From contig SKWY01000121.1 in the NCBI GenBank assembly GCA_007128675.1, positions 1-6,685 on the forward strand: a stretch of DNA of 6,685 nt, in the 5' to 3' direction. The position numbers and the translations under genes were made by a program. The notes under the pieces are model-generated. The model saw only the letters and a list, made by a program, of their open reading frames with translations. It was not told the origin of the DNA and did no database searches. Below are positions 1 to 5,296 of this stretch, piece by piece. The stretch is from Deltaproteobacteria bacterium. Lineage in GTDB: Bacteria > Myxococcota > Myxococcia > SLRQ01. Within the stretch, counting starts at the first letter, position 1. Every line of letters begins with the position of its first letter.

Positions 1-374
1 CGCCCCTTCCCGAAAGAGCCCACTTGCCTGTGCGAGGAGCTTTGGCGAGCGATTGATTCAAGTGAAGAAGTCGCACCTTTGGGCGCAAGATAGACATCAC
101 CTGGACAGTGAAACGCAGGTGTGTCGAGCGCCGGCGCCGCCTTGCGATTGCCATGAGCCTGACCAGGGGATAGGGGGCAGCGTTTGATGCCTGGCGACTT
201 GGGACTGCTCCAACGATCTTGAAAGACACCGCTCGAATGCTCTACCCTCCGAGCCGCCGAAAGTTGTGGGTCAGCGGTCGTCTTGGCGGCTGGCTCTGGT
301 TTTTCTTCCTGAAAAAGGCCCGGTCGATCCTTCCAGGCCAGCTCATTTCTCACTTTGAATGCAGGTGCCCCCAA
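1..374. other. Upstream region without a supported gene; leader of the porin gene
   Basis: No convincing gene lies here. Two plus-strand frames are open from the left edge: one to a TAG at 91-93 (about 30 codons) and one to a TGA at 185-187 (about 61 codons). Either could be the tail of an upstream gene, but neither shows a recognisable motif. A perfect 10-bp GC palindrome, GCGCCGGCGC, sits at 128-137. Close to the porin gene, TTTTTC (300-305) and GAAAAA (311-316) could form a 6-bp A/T stem around a 5-base loop. I found no -35/-10 pair with good spacing and no clear sigma-54 site, so the porin promoter is presumably here but not located. Confidence 0.5.
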
Positions 375-446
375 ATGAAAACTAGATTGCTCACCGCCGT
401 GATTTGTATTGCGCCGCTGCTATTTGCCTCTCAAGCCGCCGAGGCC
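375..446 (+). other. Signal peptide (Sec type) of the porin
   Basis: Residues 1-24 of the porin have two early basic residues (K2, R4), a hydrophobic core rich in Leu, Ile, Ala and Phe, then S-Q-A-A-E-A before W25. A-x-A at positions -3 to -1 fits signal peptidase I. The single Cys in the core (residue 11) is not placed as a lipobox Cys, so export as an ordinary outer membrane protein is expected. Confidence 0.8.
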
Positions 447-1502
447 TGGAGCCCCAAGATATCGGTTGATGATGATACTTGGATCCAGCTTGGCTTCCTT
501 GGACAGTTTCGATTCGAGACAGGCCAGAACAAGGCAGGCGTAAACGAGGATCACTGGAACTACGAGTTCTATACGAGGCGCGCCCGAATAATGGGGCTCG
601 GCTCCGTACACGAGAATGTGCGCTTCTTCTTCTCGACGGATGTTCCCAACACCGGTGGAGAGAACGTGGCGAACTCCATGGTTTGGAACGATGGTTTCGT
701 GGACTTCCAGATCATGCCGGAGCTGAAGATCGCTTTTGGCCGGATCCTCGTGCCCTTCTCGGTGGAAAATCAGGCCTCCGCCGCGGCGCTCTTGGGCATC
801 GACTACAACCTTGGCCTCCTGAAGACCCCGACGTTCGTCGACAGGGCATTCTGGAGGGACGATGGCTTCGAGGTGCGAGGGATTCTATTCGAAGGCCTCA
901 TAGACTACAGGCTCGGCGTTTTTCGTGGCGTGCGAGATTTCGAGCAGAACCCCCGGTTCGAGCCTCGTACGACGGGAATGGTGCTGGTCAACCTTCAGGA
1001 CGCCCAGCCGGGATGGTTCTATAATCCCAACAGCCTCGGCTCCCTCGATGTCATCTCTTTCGGTGCCGGTTTCGACCGGGTGCCTCGAAGTGGCCGCAAC
1101 TTCGACGACAGCCTGGCGCTTAGCGCCTTCGCTCTCATCGAGCAGGGCATTGCCGGTGGGCGCCTGAACGCCCTGATCGGCTACTACAACTGGGATGGCC
1201 CCGCTTGGGGCGGTGGCTTCGAGGGCCACACTCTAGGGGCGCAGCTGGGCTTCTTGATTCCAGGTGAGGTGCTGACAGGCCGCCTGCAGCCGGTCGTCCG
1301 CTTCCAAAGGCAGGACGATACGCGAGATCCGGAAGACGGTGGGGGAGCAGGCCTCACTCTCAATACGGTCAACCTTGGACTCAACTATTACCTCAAGGGA
1401 CAAGCGGTGAACTTCAAGGTGGATTATGCTCTAAACGATCGCCTTGATGCCGACGGCCTCGGAGCCGACACATTGCGCCTTCAGGCCCAGCTTCTCTTCT
1501 AA
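375..1502 (+). CDS. Outer membrane porin, phosphate-selective porin O/P-like
   Basis: Predicted 375-residue outer membrane beta-barrel that would let small, probably anionic, solutes into the periplasm. The ATG at 375 is chosen because it gives a clean signal peptide: a basic start (MKTR), a hydrophobic core to about residue 18, and a cleavage site after AEA at 22-24. An in-frame TTG 52 codons earlier would bury that signal. The protein has alternating strands, an RRAR stretch near residues 68-71 followed by an aromatic strand and TDVPN (88-92), and a GRILVPFS strand at 122-129. These are typical of the Porin_O_P family. It ends in LLF; a C-terminal Phe is the usual signal for outer membrane assembly. 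Only a weak AGG (363-365) precedes the start. The next genes, on the same strand, encode a molybdenum hydroxylase, so it may import that enzyme's substrate; this is inference. Family assignment is from motif impression, and substrate selectivity cannot be read. Confidence 0.82.
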   Translation: MKTRLLTAVICIAPLLFASQAAEAWSPKISVDDDTWIQLGFLGQFRFETGQNKAGVNEDHWNYEFYTRRARIMGLGSVHENVRFFFSTDVPNTGGENVANSMVWNDGFVDFQIMPELKIAFGRILVPFSVENQASAAALLGIDYNLGLLKTPTFVDRAFWRDDGFEVRGILFEGLIDYRLGVFRGVRDFEQNPRFEPRTTGMVLVNLQDAQPGWFYNPNSLGSLDVISFGAGFDRVPRSGRNFDDSLALSAFALIEQGIAGGRLNALIGYYNWDGPAWGGGFEGHTLGAQLGFLIPGEVLTGRLQPVVRFQRQDDTRDPEDGGGAGLTLNTVNLGLNYYLKGQAVNFKVDYALNDRLDADGLGADTLRLQAQLLF

Positions 1503-1515
1503 ATAGAGAACGAGG

Positions 1516-1543
1516 CGGGCCACGGCCGTTAGGTCGTGGCCCG
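1516..1543 (+). terminator. 12-bp hairpin downstream of the porin gene
   Basis: CGGGCCACGGCC (1516-1527) pairs with GGTCGTGGCCCG (1532-1543) around a GTTA loop. There are twelve pairs, one of them a G-U wobble in RNA. It starts 13 bases after the porin stop codon and ends 33 bases before the next start codon. No run of T follows, so it is not a textbook intrinsic terminator. It could be a Rho-assisted or partial terminator, or a processing and stability element that sets the porin level apart from the enzyme genes. The fold is seen directly; the role is inferred. Confidence 0.65.
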
Positions 1544-1565
1544 ACGCCAAGAGGCGCCGAAATCT

Positions 1566-1571
1566 GGAGAG
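1566..1571 (+). promoter_or_regulatory. Ribosome binding site of the FAD subunit gene
   Basis: GGAGAG lies 5 bases before the ATG at 1577. It is the best Shine-Dalgarno-like match in the 74-base gap and supports this start. No separate promoter could be recognised in the gap, much of which is taken up by the hairpin. Confidence 0.7.
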
Positions 1572-1576
1572 ACGAG

Positions 1577-2404
1577 ATGATTAGGGCTTTTTTCCAGCCA
1601 ACCGAGATTGAAGAGGCGCTTCGTCTAGGGCGCGAGCTTGGTGATTCGGCGGCCTTTCTGGCGGGGGGCACCGAGCTCAACGCCGGCTATGCGTCTCCAC
1701 CGCCCAACCTAATCTCCCTTGCCAGGCTCGATCTTGGCGGTATCGAAAAACGGGCGGGCCTCCTTGCGGTGCCCGCCACCCACACGATCCAGCGAATACT
1801 GGATGCGCCCGGCATTCCGCCCGTTCTGGCCAAAGCCTGCCGGAACATCGTGAATCGCAACGTGCGAAACATGGCCACGATTGGTGGTCATATCGCGTGC
1901 AGGAAGTCCTGCTCGGACATAATCCCCGCCCTCGTGGCTCTCCAGGCAAGCATGGAGATGACCCTGGTTGCGACCGGCGAGGAGAAGTCCTGCCCAGTAA
2001 TGGAGTTCGTCGAGAGTGCTTTGCCGGGGGCCTTGATTCGGCGGGTACTCGTTCCCGATGAGAGTGGGCGAGGTGTTGCCATAGAGAGCTACACGCGAAG
2101 CGGCAACGACATGTCGATTATCACTGTTGCCGCGAGCATCGGTTTTCAAGAGGACAAGGTAGAGCGCCCCATTTTGGTCGTTGGGGGTGTCGCCAAGAGT
2201 GCGGTGCGCCTCGAAGACCTCGAGAGTTCGATCGATGGGGGTCCGCTTCCCCCTCTCGAAGAGATCGAGGAGCGGGTTAAGGAAAGCGTCTCTCCGATCT
2301 CGGATCTACGGGGCTCAGCCGAACTCAAGCGTCATCTCGCGGGAGTCCTGATGGCCCGGGCCCTTGGCCGAGCGGCGAAGGCGAAAGAAGGAGGCGAGCG
2401 ATGA
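1577..2404 (+). CDS. ygfM: FAD-binding subunit of a molybdenum hydroxylase (YgfM/CoxM-type)
   Basis: 275-residue medium subunit of a xanthine-dehydrogenase-family enzyme. It takes electrons from the Fe-S clusters onto FAD and passes them to an acceptor in the cytoplasm; no signal peptide is present. AGGTE at residues 29-33 and NVRNMATIGGHIA at 95-107 are the two FAD/pyrophosphate-binding loops of the PF00941 fold. The C-terminal third contains SYTRSGNDMSIITVAAS (171-187) and ends with DLRGSAELKRHLAGVLMARAL (243-263), the usual close of the CO-dehydrogenase flavoprotein C-terminal domain (PF03450). Length and the opening FFQPTEIEEAL resemble E. coli YgfM as I remember it. Its TGA overlaps the ATG of the next gene (ATGA), so the two are very likely translationally coupled and stoichiometric. 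The symbol rests on remembered similarity plus gene order; the general class is firm. Confidence 0.9.
   Translation: MIRAFFQPTEIEEALRLGRELGDSAAFLAGGTELNAGYASPPPNLISLARLDLGGIEKRAGLLAVPATHTIQRILDAPGIPPVLAKACRNIVNRNVRNMATIGGHIACRKSCSDIIPALVALQASMEMTLVATGEEKSCPVMEFVESALPGALIRRVLVPDESGRGVAIESYTRSGNDMSIITVAASIGFQEDKVERPILVVGGVAKSAVRLEDLESSIDGGPLPPLEEIEERVKESVSPISDLRGSAELKRHLAGVLMARALGRAAKAKEGGER
2388..2394 (+). promoter_or_regulatory. Strong Shine-Dalgarno for the Fe-S/Mo subunit, inside the FAD gene
   Basis: AAGGAGG is essentially a full anti-16S match, 6 bases before the ATG at 2401, and lies within the last codons of the FAD subunit gene. Together with the ATGA start/stop overlap it indicates coupled translation with its own strong initiation signal. 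It is stronger than the site of the upstream gene. Confidence 0.85.
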
Positions 2405-5265
2405 AGGTTGTTTTCGAGCTGAACGGCAGGGAGCGCGCCTTCGATGTCTCTTTGGATGAGAGGCTCGGTGCCCTCTTGAAGCGTGAGGGTCTTCTTTCCG
2501 TGCGTAACGGTTGTGATGGCCAGGGCTCTTGTGGCGCATGCTCCGTCCGTCTCGACGGCAGGACCGTCAACTCCTGCCAGATCCTCGTAGCTCAGGTCGA
2601 TGGCAAGAGGGTTCAAACCCTGGAGTCCCTCTCGGCGCATGACCAGCTCTCACCCCTTCAGTCGGCCTTCATCGACGCCGGAATCGTGCAGTGCGGATAC
2701 TGCACGCCGGGTATGTTGATGGCGGTAGAGGATCTTCTCGAGCGCGAAGAGAGCCCTACCCGGGAGCAGATAAGAGACGCCGTCTCGGGCATCTTCTGTC
2801 GCTGCTCCGGGTACGAGCAGATCTTCGCGGCCGTGGATCTCGCCAAGAAGAGAATGGCCGATCCCGACTTCAAGGCCAAGCTGGCGCCCGAGTTTCGCCC
2901 CGAGCTTCGCGTGGTGGGCAAGGCGAAACGAAAGGTTGACGGGGTAGATCTGGTCAAGGCAAGACCGTCGTTCGTCGAGGACATGGTCAGGCCCGGCGCC
3001 TGCCACCTCAAGGTCCTTGGCAGCCCCCACGCGCACGCCTACATCAATCGGATCGACACGAGCGCGGCAGAGGCGCTCGATGGCGTCGTGATGGTCGTAA
3101 CACATGAGACCTGCCCCGATGTCTACTACAACCAGGCGGGCCAGGGTTTCCCCGAGCCCTCACCCTACGACCGCAAGATGTTCGGATCGAAGGTGCGCCA
3201 CGTGGGCGATCGCGTCGCGGCCGTCGTTGCCGAGTCCGAGGAAATTGCCAAGAAGGCGCTCGAGCTAATCGAGGTCGAATACGAGGTCCTCGAGCCGGTT
3301 TTGAGCATCGATCGGGCCTGCGCCAAGGATGCTCCAATCGTGCATGACTCGGAGGTCTCGTACGTGGTGGGCGCTCCCGAGAATCTAGACAACAGCGGCG
3401 CAGATCCTCGCGACGGCAAGATAATCTATCAGTTCCCGATCCATGCCGACCCAAGGCGTAACGTGGCGGCCTCCGTTTCGGGCGGCATTGGCGATCTCGA
3501 AAAGGGCTTCAAAGAGGCCGATGTAGTCATCGAGCGGGAGTACTCCTCCAGCCAGGTGCAGTGCACGCCCGTCGAGCCCCATATCGTCTACACGCGGATG
3601 GAGAAGGGCCGTCTCGTCATCCACGGCTCTACTCAGGTGCCCTGGCACCTTCGGCGCATCATCTCAAGGGTGCTCGGTATCAGGGAGAACCAGATACGAG
3701 TCATCAAGGAGCGTACCGGCGGCGCCTTCGGCTCGAAGCAAGACATGGTGCTCGAGGAGATCGCTGCCTACTGCACATGGGTCAGCGGAAGAGACGTTCT
3801 TTATAGGTACACCCGGGAGGAAGAGTTCATAGCTTCTCGCACGCGGCATGTAATGGACGTGAAGGTGAAGCTTGGTGCAAGGAGGGATGGCACGCTGACC
3901 GCGGTTCATATGGACGTGCGCGCCAACACCGGTCCCTACGGTGCTCACTGTCTGACCGTTCCCATGAACGCCTGCTCGAAGTCCCTTCCGCTATTCCTTT
4001 GCGAGAACATGGGCTTCGATGTGACGACCTACTACAGCAACATTCCCCCTACAGGCGCTTATCAGGGTTATGGGGCGCCAAAGGGCTCCTTTGCCCTGCA
4101 GCTTGGGGTAGCCGAGCTTGCCGGCGAGCTGGGCATGGACCATTTGGAGCTCGTCGAAAAGAACAGGGTTCGAGAGGGCTCGATGCTCGAGATACTTCGC
4201 TGTCTTGGTGAAGGAAGGGAAGGCGCTCCCCAGCGCGTCTACACCTGCGGTCTCGGACCGGCGCTCGAACAGGGTTCCTCGATGATTGGGTGGGGCGAAA
4301 AGGAGAAGAGCGAGGATCCCGACGTTCGAATCGGCAAGGGGTTTGCCATCATCCAGCAGGGCTCCGGGCTGCCGGATCTGGATCAGGCCAACGCGACCCT
4401 GACGATGTTCGGGGACGGGACCTTCATGCTGCTCTCGGGCGGAACGGACATGGGAACCGGGCTTGATACGGTCACCGTGAAAATGGTCGCCGAGTGCCTT
4501 TGCACGCCGATGTCCCATGTCTCGCTCATACCCGCGGATACGGACGTCAGCGGCTTCGATGTTGGCGCCTATGCCTCCAGTGGGACCTTCTTCTCGGGCG
4601 GCGCAGCGCTGAACGCCGCAAAGGCCATGAAGGAGGAGATCCTGGATGCGGCATCGGGCATGCTTGGCGAGCCGCTCGAGAACCTAGAGATCGTCCATCC
4701 GGGAGAGGTGCGCGGCAAGTCGGGCTCCGTCACCTATGGAGACATCGCCCTTCATGCGATGAGCGGCACCGGGAGGGGGCAGCTCACCGTGACCCGGCAT
4801 TTCGTCACCAGCAAGGCATCCTTCCCCTACGGAGCGCATTTCTGCCAGGTGGCCGTCGATACCAGGACTGGGAAGGTGAAGATCCAGAAGTACCATGCCC
4901 TCCAGGATGCCGGTACGCCGATAAACCCGGAGCTGACCATGGGCCAGATCTTCGGGGGCGTTCTCAAGACCATCGGTCACTCGTTGTTCGAGGAGATGAT
5001 CCTTGATGAAAGAGGCCGCTGCCAAAACGCCAACCTCCTAGACTACAGGGTGCCGATGGTAAGCGACCTCCCCGAAGACTTCCAGGTCAGGCTCATCGAG
5101 ACCGACGATCCCTTTGGTCCGTATGGGAGCAAGTCGGTCTCGGAGATCGCCTGCAACGGAGCTGCTCCGGCCATAGCCGCGGCCATTCACGACGCCATCG
5201 GCGTGTGGATCCGCTCCTGGCCGTTTTCGCCGGAGAAGATCCTGAAGGGGCTTGGAAAGATCTAG
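2401..5265 (+). CDS. xdhD: Fused [2Fe-2S]x2 / molybdopterin catalytic subunit, XdhD-like hydroxylase
   Basis: 954-residue cytoplasmic oxidoreductase that hydroxylates a substrate at a Mo-pterin centre and sends electrons through two Fe-S clusters to the FAD partner upstream. Residues 1-80 are a plant-type ferredoxin domain with Cys 38, 44, 47 and 59. Residues 85-150 are the helical [2Fe-2S] domain with Cys 98, 101, 133 and 135. The Mo part follows: hammerhead domain about 180-300, then the Moco-binding domains with TGGAFGSKQD (439-448), GAYQGYGAPKG (552-562), GGTDMGTG (680-687), and SKSVSEI with the expected catalytic Glu at 915. Fusion of the small and large subunits, length and many segments (SPHAHA, RHVGDRVAAVVAESEEIA, CTPVEPH, TQVPWHLRR) match E. 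coli XdhD (956 residues) as I remember it. Purine-binding Glu and Arg of classical xanthine dehydrogenase are Gln here (447, 555). Annotated relatives are called putative hypoxanthine oxidase or selenate reductase; the true substrate is unknown. A one-chain aldehyde oxidoreductase (Mop type) is less likely because an FAD gene is coupled. Confidence 0.9.
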   Translation: MKVVFELNGRERAFDVSLDERLGALLKREGLLSVRNGCDGQGSCGACSVRLDGRTVNSCQILVAQVDGKRVQTLESLSAHDQLSPLQSAFIDAGIVQCGYCTPGMLMAVEDLLEREESPTREQIRDAVSGIFCRCSGYEQIFAAVDLAKKRMADPDFKAKLAPEFRPELRVVGKAKRKVDGVDLVKARPSFVEDMVRPGACHLKVLGSPHAHAYINRIDTSAAEALDGVVMVVTHETCPDVYYNQAGQGFPEPSPYDRKMFGSKVRHVGDRVAAVVAESEEIAKKALELIEVEYEVLEPVLSIDRACAKDAPIVHDSEVSYVVGAPENLDNSGADPRDGKIIYQFPIHADPRRNVAASVSGGIGDLEKGFKEADVVIEREYSSSQVQCTPVEPHIVYTRMEKGRLVIHGSTQVPWHLRRIISRVLGIRENQIRVIKERTGGAFGSKQDMVLEEIAAYCTWVSGRDVLYRYTREEEFIASRTRHVMDVKVKLGARRDGTLTAVHMDVRANTGPYGAHCLTVPMNACSKSLPLFLCENMGFDVTTYYSNIPPTGAYQGYGAPKGSFALQLGVAELAGELGMDHLELVEKNRVREGSMLEILRCLGEGREGAPQRVYTCGLGPALEQGSSMIGWGEKEKSEDPDVRIGKGFAIIQQGSGLPDLDQANATLTMFGDGTFMLLSGGTDMGTGLDTVTVKMVAECLCTPMSHVSLIPADTDVSGFDVGAYASSGTFFSGGAALNAAKAMKEEILDAASGMLGEPLENLEIVHPGEVRGKSGSVTYGDIALHAMSGTGRGQLTVTRHFVTSKASFPYGAHFCQVAVDTRTGKVKIQKYHALQDAGTPINPELTMGQIFGGVLKTIGHSLFEEMILDERGRCQNANLLDYRVPMVSDLPEDFQVRLIETDDPFGPYGSKSVSEIACNGAAPAIAAAIHDAIGVWIRSWPFSPEKILKGLGKI

Positions 5266-5277
5266 CTTTCCAAGCCC
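5248..5277. terminator. Perfect 12-bp hairpin over the xdhD stop codon, between convergent genes
   Basis: GGGCTTGGAAAG (5248-5259) and CTTTCCAAGCCC (5266-5277) are exact inverted repeats around the 6-base loop ATCTAG, which contains the TAG stop of the large subunit (5263-5265). The left arm therefore encodes the last residues of the protein. Being symmetrical, it forms on transcripts from either side: xdhD on plus, and the PPC gene (stop at 5297) on minus. No T run follows on either strand, so termination would need Rho, or the hairpin mainly protects the 3' ends. Confidence 0.7.
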
Positions 5278-5296
5278 GCTTCAAGATGACTCGAGT

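Noticed and set aside
128..137. GC palindrome GCGCCGGCGC as an operator
   Set aside because: It is a single copy with pure G/C composition in a GC-rich region and far from the start codon, with no promoter to place it against.
1..187. Partial upstream gene tail in one of two open frames
   Set aside because: Both frames are short and unrecognisable, and no choice between them can be supported without sequence to the left.
300..316. Short A/T inverted repeat TTTTTC/GAAAAA in the porin leader
   Set aside because: A 6-bp A/T-rich stem is weak and expected by chance at this length; no regulatory partner or thermosensor-like pairing over the start site is visible.
219..374. 52-codon N-terminal extension of the porin from a TTG
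   Set aside because: It places an arginine-rich stretch ahead of a textbook signal peptide that begins at the ATG at 375. No Shine-Dalgarno precedes the TTG, and the extension looks like translated leader.
3991..4518. 175-codon minus-strand open frame inside the Mo subunit gene
   Set aside because: It lies wholly within a well-supported coding region with family motifs; its translation resembles no protein I know and it is a compositional shadow. The same holds for the plus-strand frame at 4494-5006.
2401..5265. Classical xanthine dehydrogenase or CO dehydrogenase large subunit
   Set aside because: The Fe-S unit is fused, the XDH substrate Glu/Arg are absent, and the CO dehydrogenase active-site loop (AYRCSFR) is replaced by GAYQGYG.
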